From: Puccinia triticina
Lineage: Eukaryota; Basidiomycota; Pucciniomycetes; Pucciniales; Pucciniaceae
DNA: 64,000 bases
Direction: 5' to 3'
Assembly: GCF_026914185.1 (NCBI RefSeq)
Contig: NC_070560.1
Location: forward strand, 2,719,501-2,783,500
Of this stretch, positions 35,015-46,122 are shown one piece after another. Position numbers and translations under genes: made by a program. Position 1 is the first letter of the stretch, and each line of letters opens with the position of its first letter. The notes under the pieces are model-generated. The model saw only the letters and a list, made by a program, of their open reading frames with translations. It was not told where the DNA came from and ran no database searches.

Positions 35015-35757
35015 TTGTTGGTACAGCCACTGTCACCGAAGCCTACCAACCCAAGCCAGCGCCACAGCAATTGTCAATCTGGCGAGGAGCCGAGCGCTTT
35101 GGGAGTCTCGCCGACTCCCTCAGCCCTCTTTATCAATGTCTCCTTGCCTAATATGAACGGCCTTTGTGGCCTTCAATCTAAAGACGCCTGCAACCACCAC
35201 CTCTGCAATGTAATCCGAGCCCGCGACCCATTCCCCTCTGCCGCCAATTTCTACTCAACCCATCCCAACCTTCTCATCAAGTCGTCAAGATCCCTTGATT
35301 TGTGCAACAGCACTCATTCCTGGTTCTTGCGCGACTTCTTTCTTAGGCTGCTTGAGACCGAGGCATTTGATTCAAATACAATTCCTGCAGGCTGGCTCAA
35401 TTGCGTAAGCAATTTCTTCACATTCCCTCGGGCGAGATAGCAAGGAATCAACTGACACAAATTAAGACTATGCCCCTTACAAAATTGGGCACCCTCAAAG
35501 TTGAATGGACAAAGGAAGGCAATGGCAACGCGGCTTGCCAATTTTTTGCTTGTCCATCAAGGGTCTGTATTCACTTATGTGATTCCCAAAATCAGCAGGA
35601 GTATCGGCGACTATGTCGGCCTCAGACTCCGCTTCCACCACTTCGCCCGGCGCAGATACCACGCCCATTGGTGGTGGGTCTTCTGCCTCAGCAGAAACGG
35701 CGGATACCTTGGCAGCCTCGGAGCATAAGGGGGCACCAGCTCTACTTCTCTGCGATT
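35015..35757 (+). pseudogene. Plus-strand coding remnant, unrecognised, adjacent to a solo LTR
   Basis: The first part (to 35440) reads MNGLCGLQSKDACNHHLCNV and FLRDFFLRLLETEAF with protein-like composition and scattered Cys. The second part, in another frame near 35590-35757, is Ser/Thr/Ala-rich (SASDSASTTSPGADTTPIG) and ends at a GTAAGC donor-like site. The solo LTR at 35778 lies just beyond, within what would be the intron. No family is recognised; it could be a small gene broken by frame changes. Confidence 0.3.
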
Positions 35758-35777
35758 TGGAGTAAGCACAGTGTAAT

Positions 35778-36590
35778 TGTCAGAAACTGAGACACTAAGT
35801 CCATGTGTCTACAATGCATAGTACATGTCTTATAGCCTAATGATTAAAGACTGCTTTAATGATTGACTCATGTACATAAAATCAGGAGTTCAATTCCCTG
35901 TCATTACATTAATTATGTACCTTTCATTTCAATGTACTATTATTATGTATTTACTACATATTTCACACTCTTTTGAGTATGTAATTAAGCTTATTTCACA
36001 TTGATTACATATCTGTTTATACAGAGAGATAATCTTATCTCTCTGTGTATTTGTCCTGATTAAGCTTAATATATGTACAAATAGGGTGATTACATACACA
36101 TTTATGTAAATCCCCTTCTGAATTCCGTGATCACTCCTCTCCTTGGAGTTGAGGATCCCTCAGGTCCTTGACTCAAAGGAGGGAGCTGATTCCTGTAATA
36201 TAAAAGGGGAGGTCTGTCACCTGTAGAGATTCCTCCCGCAAGATTATTACACATACAAACCCGCCAACCTTACTTTGAACCATAAAAGTGAGTGGGGTTT
36301 AATCTAGTAATCTACTAACCTATTTCCCTTACAGCTTCTTAGTTCCTTCGAGTATCCTTCTAGGTACAGGTCTACATACCTGTATCTTAGAAGAACAGAG
36401 TTCCTTTAAACCTGTTTGAGCAACGGCGCTTGGCTAGAGTAATTGCTGCATCCCCTTACTTATGTAAGGGTGCTAGTCCCTCCGCCTTTGGCGTTGAGTT
36501 GGACATATTTCACTTGTTACTTATAGTAACTGTAGTGTGACCAAACTAAACCCTATCAACTCCGCCTCACCAAAGAGACCGGAGCTGACA
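35778..36590 (+). repeat. Solo LTR, 813 bp, 5-bp target duplication GTAAT
   Basis: TGTCAGAAAC...GGAGCTGACA is flanked by GTAAT at 35773-35777 and 36591-36595. Termini match the TGTCAG/CTGACA type of elements A and C. A perfect hairpin, CAGAGAGATAATCTTATCTCTCTG, lies at 36021-36046. A TATA box lies at 36199. Confidence 0.88.
36199..36206 (+). promoter_or_regulatory. TATA box of the 35778-36590 solo LTR
   Basis: GTAATATAAAAGGGGAGG is a clear TATA motif at mid-LTR on the plus strand, setting its orientation. Confidence 0.55.
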
Positions 36591-36595
36591 GTAAT

Positions 36596-38130
36596 GCTCC
36601 AAGAGCAAGACATTTCAAGGCTTGGTCAGTGCCTCAGGCTCATCCCTACTGCTGTTTGACTTCTCAGTGCTGAATCTTGGGGAGAAGTAATGGCACTATT
36701 GGCGGGGTTGCCCTGGGAAACACCGCGCCTGCCGTTGGTTCATCTTTGTCAGCTGCAACAGGTGATGTGATGGCAATTGCGCTGGTTATCTTGGATAGCA
36801 AGAAGCTCAGTGGCTGTGCGGCTCTTTCAGGAGAGACAAACCTTAATCTAGCGCGAAGTTAAACTGTTTTCACCTGAAACCCCAGTCTTTATGAATTCTT
36901 GTGTGTTTGGTTTGCAATTATTAAACAAGACTTCTCATCTACAATCTCAGCCCCCCCCCCCCCTGACAGCCTCAGAAGACATCATCGGTCAATCTTGTCC
37001 CCAGCTGAGCAGGGTGTTCTCCTTGAATCTCACCCAGCCCACAACTTGCAAGTTTCAATTTGAACAACCCACCACCCGCTGTTGGCCCCTGCTGAAACCG
37101 TTCCCAGTTCCACAAAATCTATCCACACTCAACACTTCACTGCAGTTCTCCCACATGCAATTGGACCAATTGGAGGAAGGCTATTTGGTATCCATGTTTG
37201 ATGATACTTGATGGAGGTTGCATCTCTCACCAAAGGGGTCATATTACCACGGATAGGCTTTCCAAAACTACATGCAGTACTAGCCAAGGATAATGAAACA
37301 TTGCTTCCATTTCTGATCTTCTCTTCTCTCCAGGTAGACAATATGATGACATGCTATGATCAAACTAACCCTTTGAGACAATCCCTTGTTTTTGTTTTAA
37401 CTGTTTTGTAATTGAACTTTGAAATGTATCCAAATATTAAATGAAAAATAAACAGATGGACTAGAGGCCAAGGCGGCTCCGCCGCTGCAGGGCACCAATC
37501 CATCCTCCTTTCCTGCCAAAAAGCTCCCCAAGTCACCTCATTAGCCCTTCAATATTTGGGTCACCATCCACTGATATTCCTCCCCCCCCCCCCCCCCCAC
37601 TGGCCTATCCCAGCAGAAATCAACAGAAATTCTTCCTGAAGCAGGGCAAGCAGGGACTGGGTGTGTCACAATTCAGGAGACTTTAATGCATTCATTTAAA
37701 TCATGGTTCTTGAGATTTTCAAACTTGGCCTTACAGCAACAGAGGAAACAAGCAAGCATTTCACCTCCCCAATTTGGAATGTTTGACCCCCTTTGCTATC
37801 CAAGCCGTCTTAATCACATCTCATGGAATAGCAGCCACATCAAAACACTCCTCATATGGTAGTTAGATTTTAAAAACTTACCTCACCCAGAATTTTATTT
37901 CATACTTGTTATTGGAATGTTGTCAATAAAAATGCTGCTTAATTTCTAATGGTATAATATTTGGAAGTTATCCAAGTTTAAAATAGTAGATCTTTCTACA
38001 CAATAAACAGTGCAAAATTATAAAAAGCCAAGAAGAAATTCATGTATTTATGATCAGATGTATCAATACCACAGAATTTGGAAACAAATTATGAACTCAG
38101 CGCTCATCTGTGCACAGCTCAGCCAGCTCA
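36596..38130. other. No gene supported; poly-C tracts and a conserved GGCGGC hairpin
   Basis: Holds C homopolymers at about 36950-36963 and 37578-37598, and at 37462 a CTAGAGGCCAAGGCGGC hairpin motif shared with 10425 (inverted) and 15189. Frames such as 36891-37211 lack clear protein character. Confidence 0.4.
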
Positions 38131-38138
38131 GGGTGCGA

Positions 38139-38431
38139 CTACACATGCAAATGACCGGTCTGAGGGGCCTTGGTCTTCCATCCATCCCTAAGACCGGTCA
38201 TCGCAGCGCTATACATGCGGATGACCGGCCTTCCGCAGGCCGGTCATCACAGCACTACACGTGCGGATGACCGGCCTGAGGGATTGAGGGACGACCGAGG
38301 CGGATCATCCGCACGTGTAGTCTTGCAATAACCGGCCTGAGGAAGACCGGTCATCCGCATGTATAGCGCTGCGATTACCGGTCTTAGGGATGGATACCAA
38401 GGCCCCTCAGACCGGTCATTTGCATGTGTAG
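38139..38431. repeat. Foldback (293-bp imperfect palindrome) of nested ACCGGTCAT units
   Basis: The left arm begins CTACACATGCAAATGACCGG and the right arm ends CCGGTCATTTGCATGTGTAG, its reverse complement. The arms meet near 38285. Inside each arm, smaller palindromes such as TGACCGGCCTTCCGCAGGCC recur every 40-70 bases. A further separate palindrome (GACTGGCCTGACTCAGGCCA) follows at 38439. Confidence 0.85.
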
Positions 38432-39493
38432 TGCTGCAATGACTGGCCTGACTCAGGCCAGTCATTGTGCCCCGTGGCGACGACCGCTGGTGCATCGAGG
38501 ATAGGGGCGCCACCGGGGCAGTTACGATAGGAGGAGGGTGGCGTGGCCGTGGTCTGGGTAAGCAGGCGGTGCGGTTAGATGGTGCCTGTGGGTAAATACA
38601 TATATAAGGAAGGGGATTTGGGATTCATTGATCCGCAGGGGATTCGGCTTCGTCCGCCCCCTCCCTGGGAGCCCCCTAACTGCTTGGTTAGGCCCTCCCT
38701 GGCTAGTTTACCAACCGGCCCTTTTTTGCTCGTTGCTCCGGCACAGCTGGAGGGTCATCCATAGGGCCTTCGGGCCTTTGGGGATATTCAATGTGCCTAG
38801 TGAGAAGAATGGGGCATTTTTGCCCCATTTTGTGAGAAAAAAACACCCCAAAACTTAGATCTGCAGGTCTAGAATTCTGTGGATTTAAGAAAGTGGGATA
38901 AATGACACTGGGCCCTTGAAAGTGCAGCAGCGTAGTCGCCTTAAACTCTAGTCAAGTCAAAAAGGCTCGAGAAACATAGAAAAAATTCACCGCAGACAAA
39001 CCATTATTCAAATTTCAGCAACTTTTGCAAGCTTTTTTTGAGATATAGGATTGATAATTGTGATTTGTATCAATTAAATTGACTGGGACTGTAGCCCTGA
39101 AGCAAAGGATTGAATATAAATCCACCTCCCTGAAAAGGTGGTAATAAAACTCTGCAGTGTTACAGATGATAAATGCAAAAAAATCAATCTTGACACTCTT
39201 TAATAAGAAAAAGGTAGAGCCTAGGTCAAGGGATCTGGAAAGAAACATCAAACGCTCTTTAAAATTCTTTGGGGAGCCCTTTGTTCTGCACAAGTGGATT
39301 AATTTATTACCCGTGACTCCCATGGCACTGGGAAAACAAGTTGCTTGCAAAGAAAAGAAACTTGCATAGTGCAAAAGTGTTCCACTGCTAGCCACTCAAT
39401 GCAGCTAACTTTGGGAGCAATTTTGACTATTATGTTTTCCAATTGATATCTCTTTTGTAAAAAAACTTTGTTAAACATTGTAGTTCACTGAAG
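38432..39493. other. No gene supported
   Basis: GC-rich to AT-rich transition. A TATA-like word (ACATATATAAGG, 38596) is present, but no coding region follows that can be supported. Confidence 0.4.
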
Positions 39494-39498
39494 GATTA

Positions 39499-40595
39499 TG
39501 TCAGGCTCGGTGATGCCAAGAGCACGAGTGCTCTTCTAGCTACGCCGGCGACAGAGCACGGTACAGTAGCGCGCGCAGCAAAAGCGCGGTAAAAAGTGCG
39601 AAATAGCTTTAGAAAGCTATTTCTAATGAACCAAAAAATAGGTTTAACGGAGGGGCCAGGGGCGCCTGGGGTGTTTTAGTGCCCTCCGCAGTTCTTACAG
39701 GGCCTGCGCACGAAATGCGCAGGGGTTTTTGTGACCTGTGGCGTCTGGGGCCCTTAACAAGGGGGTATTTGCGCGTCGAAACGCTCCCAGGAGATATAAA
39801 GGGATGGAAATCCCGGTAGAAAGAAAAAAAAACGCAGACTTACTTGTAAAAGGAAGTCTGCGGCAAAAAAAAACACAAGCGATCCAATAAAAACCGAAGT
39901 CGAGGCAAAGGCAGGCTGGCGTACTGGTTGGTAGGACGAGTGGCGAGACTGGCTGGGCGTCGAGCTGGTTATGAAAGGTATCTGAGGGGCCTTCCTTCGC
40001 CCGAAGGCCCTCATTTATATATTCGAGCTACAACCAGTAGGGTTGTAGCTCTTATTGCAAATACTTCCTCGGTTTCTCGGCCGGAGGAAGTAGTGCTTCT
40101 TTCAAGGGTGACGGGAGTGAAGGGGGATTCTACTAGTCCCTTTGCTCCCGTTCACTTTATTTGTTATTCGATCCTTTTGCTATTCCTCGGCTCAAGGAAT
40201 AGCGTGGTTCGTATTCCATCATTGGCCGGGGGAGGAGGAGTAGTATAATTCTGTTTCTCTCCTCCCCAACCGAAATGCTTCTATTTCTCGTAGAGACTAC
40301 TCTCTGTTTAGTAGTCTCTTGAGAGTGTCTGACGACCCGTTCTCTTGGCTTGAGAACGGGTTTGAACTAATATTTTTTCTCCTGCCAATTCTTCGGCCGG
40401 AGCTTTATTTTCCTTACTTGTCTAAGGAATCTTTTTTATTATTATGTGTGCGGCGCTCCGCGCCGCAGCTAGGTCTTTTTACAAGAAAGAAGTCTGTTTT
40501 GTACGCAGCGCTCTGCGCCGCTATTATTACATACAATTTTTGTAATGCTACAATAGTTAGCCGGGCTCTAACTTATTATAGTAGCCCGGCTGACA
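39499..40595 (-). repeat. 3' LTR of element C (hairpin-array LTR)
   Basis: 1097 bp, one base longer than its partner owing to a T-run. It is composed largely of adjacent short perfect inverted repeats (see findings). Confidence 0.95.
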
Positions 40596-40607
40596 TTCCC
40601 TCTCACC
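40596..40607 (-). other. Polypurine tract of element C
   Basis: The minus strand reads GGTGAGAGGGAA immediately before the 3' LTR, the expected place for plus-strand DNA priming. Confidence 0.7.
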
Positions 40608-40636
40608 AAGATGAGTTACTTGTAACTTAGCTGAGC

Positions 40637-43600
40637 TTATTTACGTTTAGAAACTCTGTAGTTACATAGGTGAATTGCTCCATCCGGAATATTATTCTCA
40701 GGTAGCCATTCATCTTTATCTGCTGACTGGTTTCTGTATCTTACTAGGTATAATCTTGTATCTTTACCTAAAATTCTCTCTTTTTTATCTTTGAGGATTT
40801 TATGTACTTTAAGTTGCTCTTTTGTAGGTGGCTCCTCTATTGGTATGGGCAGAGGTTTGGGGGCTGGTTCATTTTCTCTGTGAACATATCTTTTTATGAG
40901 GCTCACCGGAAACACGGGATGTTTCCTGCTGAATTCCTCTGTAAGGATTACCTCCACTGCATTTTTACCGTGTAAGTTTTTGATTACAAATGGTCCTACA
41001 AAGGCGGGTTTGAGTTTTCTACAACCGCCCAGATTGTTAAAATTTACCGTTGAAAGAAGGACTTTCTCTCTCCTATGCGGAATTCTGGTTCTTTGTGACT
41101 CTTGTCCCACCGCATCTTACTGTACTCAGCCGCTTCTTGAACACATTTAGCAGCATGTTTATTTGCAGCTTCCAGCATCTGTTTAAAGTCTAAAGCTGTA
41201 GGATGTGCTAGTGGCAATTTGTCATTAAGAGTATCTTTAGGTAGTCTGGGAATCCAACCCCTTTCTAAGATATACGGCGCTTCTTTAGTAGTAGAGTGTT
41301 TACTACTATTGTAGGCCATTTCTAGGGCGGGGAGTAAATTAACCCAGTCATGTGTATACCCGTCACTATTTTTCAATTCTAGCCCAAAGGCGCAAAACCT
41401 TTGTAGAAGATCTTCTAGTGTCTGGATCATTCTTTCTGCCAGTCCGTCCGTTTGTGGATGATATGCGGTTGAGAAGGCTAATTTGGTACCCAACATATCA
41501 TGAAGATTTCTCCAGAATTCTGACGTAAATTTTGGGTCTCTATTGCTGATAATAATTTTTGGGATACCCACATCAGCCATGATTCTGTTCCAGAATAACA
41601 TAGCTACCTCCATAGCGGTATCATCTTTGTGATGTGGTATAAACCTAGCTCTCATAGAAAATCTATCCACTACCACCAGGACGGAGTTATAAGAGAAGGC
41701 TCCTCCCGGTGGTAGTCCTGTCACAAAGTCTATGTTAATGATTTCCCACCTAGTCTTGGGTTCTGCTATTGTCTGCAATAATCCAAATCTTTTTCCAGTC
41801 TGCTTATTGGCTTTTTGGCATGTTTCACAGGATTTGACATATTCTTTAGTTTGATTTTTCCAATCAACCCACCAGGCTGTCTGTTTAATCCGTTCCAAGG
41901 TTCTATCCTCGGAGAAGTGACCTGCGCCAGCATTGTTGTGGCATTCATGCAGCATATTCTTAATGTGATTTTCTTTACTCAGGACTATCACACTGGAATG
42001 TCTATGTCTAAAGTATATTATGCCATCTAACAGAGTAAACTGTCCTGCCTTGTATGGGGTCAACAAGTATTCTGGCAAGCTAGCAATCAATTCTGGAGCA
42101 CTGTTTTCATTATCTAAAATATTGATCAACTTGAGAAGTTCCAAATCTTCACTGTAGCTGATTCTGACTTCTTCAAAGAATGTGTCATCAATGTCACATA
42201 CATGGATACCTAAAATGGGGAATACATCCTCATCTTTTGGATCATAGGCAGGATTGTCTGGCGTATTAGGCAAAGCCCACCTACTCAATCCATCGGCATT
42301 GGTATGCTTGGCGCCAGCCCTATTGATAATGGTCATATGTCCTCTGTACTGTTGTATTGCAATCTGCCATCTGAGCATGTGACGGTTAGGCGTCTTCATG
42401 TTCATTAAAGTCCGTACTGCTATACAATCCGTAACTACAATGATCTTACAACCTTCCAGGTAATAGTGTAGTTTTTCCAAGGCCCATACAAGACATAAAC
42501 ATTCCATTTGACTGGCTCCATATCTCATTTCTGTTTTCCTGACTTTTCTAGAAATAAACAGAACTGGTTTTTCCACTGGAATTCCATCAATTACAAATTC
42601 CTGATTTAAAGCCGCTCCTATGCCTTCAAAGCAAGCATCTATATACAGTATAAATGGCAAAGAGTAGTCTGGTTGCGCTAGTACGGGGGCTGTAGTAATG
42701 AGCCTTTTTAATTGTTCATATTGCTCTACTCTTCCGTACGTCATTTCAAAGAAGACGTCTTTGCTACATAACTCATATAGGCTTTTTGAGATGTTTGCGA
42801 ATTTAGGTATATGCTGTCTGTAATAACTACAAAATCCTAGAAATGACTGCATTTCTGTCATTGTCTGCGGCATAGGTTTAAGCAGGACTGCGGCCACTCT
42901 GTTCTGATCTATGGCTAGAGATAATCCTGAAACTATATGACCTAAAGCCTTGAGTTCTTGAAAACCAAAATTACATTTCTTGATTGACATTTTCAAGCCA
43001 GCTGTGATAGCTGTACGGAGGACCAGACTTATTTTTTCTAAATGATCCTCCCAGTTGGTAGAATATATGATAATGTCATCTATGTATATCATCATCCAAC
43101 TTTGTCTAATAAAGGATCCAAATATTGTGTCCATCATACGTTGGAAGTGCGAAGATACCAAATGGCATTCTCAAATATTCATAAACTCCTAGGTGACAGA
43201 TTATACACATAAATTGTCTGCTTTCCTCTTTAATGGGTATTTGATGGAATCCTTTGAGTACATCCATTGTGGTAATGTATTTAGCTTTCGCCAAATTATG
43301 GAGTGAATGATCTATCCTAGGGATAGGATAATTATCTGCCTTGGTGTAATTATTTAGGGCTCGGAAGTCTCCTACCATACGGGACTTTTTGTTATGCCAT
43401 GCTATAATCACTGGCGTAGTTATTTCCACTTGTTCATTGTGGCCTACTTTTCTCAGGACTTTAAGCCCTAATAGTTCTTTGATGTGAATTTCTAGAGCTT
43501 CACGAGACTTAGGGCTCGAAGGATAAGCTGCTCTCCGTAACGCAGGAGGGTAAGGGGGTTGACACGTAAGTTCTATCTCAATATCGTGTCCTGAGATATT

Positions 43601-46096
43601 CCCTATGGGTTCTTCTTTTGTACAGAAAGCTTCTTCATGCTCAAAGCAGACTTTTAACACAGCTGATTGTTGCTCCGCGGTCAGGTTACTACTAATGGCA
43701 GCTTGAGACATATAATCTTGTCGGAACTTCCTCAATTCTTTGTCTTCATGGTCTTGTCTCGGAGAGTTCTGAAAGCTGATGTTACATATCTCAAACTTTC
43801 GTTTCCAATCACCACCTATGGTGTAGTATCTGCTTTTACTTTGGATTACATCTATTCCGTACAAGCAGAATGTATCATTTCCAATGATGAGGTACTCACA
43901 CACAGCATCTTCTAGGACTACAAATTCAACGTGTAGTCTCAAAGATCCTTTTGTGTGCGGGAAAATAAGAGGTAACTTAACTATCCCTATTGGTTTGAGG
44001 GCTGATTTACAACTGCTAAATTTAGCTTTGGGCGTGGGGAGAAAGTTCTTCCTCCAGTCAGGGTAACAAGAGTCTAGTAAATTGGTACTAGTACAAGAAC
44101 AAAATGCTCCAATGTCTAAAAGAGCTCTAACTTCTTTCCCATCAAAGATAACTGTTGTATAGCTAGTTTTTCCTAGAGTATAACTCATGCCTTCCTCTGG
44201 CTTATTTGTCATCAGTTTTGCATCTGATACGTGACCGATTCCTAGCAAGGAGTTCCATTTCTGTGGCAAATTGGAATCTCCTTGGATTACAGTGATATGC
44301 AAGGGATCACCCAGATCAGCTTGTATCACATTGCATTTGGCATTAATTTCAGGTTCATCCAAGCAATCTCCGATTTCAGGTTCCATACTGACAATGTCGA
44401 ATTGGGAGCCAGTATTGGATAAATTGTCTTCTTCCGACTCCACTTCAATATTGTTGATTCGTTTACGGGGTTTAGGGCAATCAGGTCTCTTATGGCCTTT
44501 CTCTCTGCAATTATAGCACTCAATACCAGCTGTTTTCCTGGGAGGCATTTCTGTATTCTTTTTGTCTGTGGCCATGTTCTCTTTAGGAGCTAAATTACGC
44601 CTTTCTTCGTACGTTTTGGTTCTCCTGTCTAATTTCTTGGCCACAATAATTATTTCTATTGTGGCTACTAATTCAGACAAGTCAACGTCTGCATCTTTCA
44701 ACCTGCACATTACATCATGTTCTAAGTGATTAGGGCACTTTTTCAAGATTTTCTTAGTGACAAATTTCTGAGCTGGTTGATTATAGATACAATCAATCCT
44801 TTTCTTCTGACTCAGACACCATTTGTATGGATCATCTTTAGTAGGGTCAAAGAAATCATTCTCATATGCGGCTAGCATGTTATCCTCCCAGACATCTGTA
44901 CCAAACTGTTCGTGGATCAATTTTTTCCATGCTTCCCAGCTTACTTTTCCGACAGATTTCTTTTTTCTGACGAACCAGTCTAAAGCTACGCCTTCAAACA
45001 ACCTTGGCAATCTGGAGGTTACTACTTCATCAGTAGCTTTGTAACATTCAAGGAGATGATCTATGTAATCCATGAAGTAGATATGATCATATTCCCCTTC
45101 TCCGGAAAACTTAGGCCATTCTTTCATTGGCGGCATTAGTTTGCATTTAGTTACTGCATCCAAACTGTTCAGAAAAGAAGTGGTCTGTCTCAGATGTTCT
45201 TGATACAGTTGAGAATTGCTAGCAGCATTTTGCCTGGGCGGAGCAGTGGGTTCCTCTTCTTTGGGAGGTAAAGATCTCTCTTGGTGTTGAAACACTCTAC
45301 TTCTGGTATTTAAGAGAGGATTGTTGAAGATGACCTCCTCCGTCTGAGGAGTTTCAGGGTCACGAGTCAGGTGCAGGGGAGTTTGTATTCCCGCAACATT
45401 TTGTCTAAGAGTTTTTATCTCTTGTTTCAGAGAGCTAATTTGCTCCGCAGTAGAGATATTGATTTTATTCATCATCTCTTTCATGTTATCCTCTTGATGA
45501 CTTACTAAATCTATCAAGATTTGTAACTGGGAGGATTGGTGGTCTCCACGCTCTCTGTTTTCTTTGATAACCTCAGTTTTCAAAGTGGTTAACAATTGAC
45601 TTTTGAAGTCCGCCATACCAATATCAATATCAGTAATTTTGTCTTGAAGACTCTGATTACTCTCAGCCTGATTTTCTAGGTTTGTTGTTACATTACTGAG
45701 GTTATTCTTAAGTTCTCCAATGTCTTGGCGAAACTCAGGAATTTTAACAAAGTATTCTTGAGACATTTTTATTGCACGACTCACAGCAGATTCAAGGGTT
45801 TTAATAATAGAAGTATGACATTCCACAATTTTAGAGTTTGTAAATTTATATTGGTTACTAGAGTTACTATGCAAAGTAGACAAGTTTCCATACAAATTAT
45901 CAAATATGTGGAAAATGAAATCTCTATCTACATCTGATTGTAGGCTTGTTCCAAGGTGTTTGCTGCCTTCATGACTTGAGCCCATCTGCCGCAGTCTTTG
46001 CGGAGATTGTTGAATTGATGGGTGGGAGGATTCTTTTGTTTTTTCGAATTCTTCGCCGGAGGGTTGATTTGCTTCATCACCATCCAGGGATTCCAC
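40637..46096 (-). pseudogene. gag-pol: Gag-Pol of element C with chromodomain; two frameshifts in Pol
   Basis: First segment (46096-43106): a Ty3 Gag with an N-terminal coiled-coil region, core (WPKFSGEGEYDHIYFMDY), knuckle CYNCREKGHKRPDC, protease with LLDIGAF (Ser/Thr of the usual DSG/DTG replaced by Ile), and RT to LRMPFG. A small deletion just after MPFG (near 43145) shifts the frame. Second segment (43161-41044): the rest of RT with YIDDIIIY, RNase H ([14 protein letters not shown]), integrase zinc region, and catalytic D (NIDFV), D (SNRDPKF) and E (GLAERMIQ). A GA-repeat slip near 41070 shifts the frame again. Third segment (to 40637): HPVFPVSLIKRY and a chromodomain (LYLVRYRNQSADKDEWLPE). 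The first codon of the open frame is GTG, following a TGA; the first ATG is at 45985. This copy is probably inactive. Confidence 0.92.
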
Positions 46097-46122
46097 CCGT
46101 CAACCAAGGATTCTAGTTCTGG

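Noticed and set aside
35820..35920. tRNA-derived SINE (B-box-like GAGTTCAATTCC)
   Set aside because: It lies wholly inside the solo LTR at 35778-36590 and no cloverleaf can be folded; similar B-box words at 9728, 29298 and 56830 also lack a matching A box at proper spacing.
43106..43161. Frameshift in RT of element C as programmed recoding
   Set aside because: It falls between MPFG and FQRMM with residues missing, which is a deletion inside a conserved RT block and not a recoding site.
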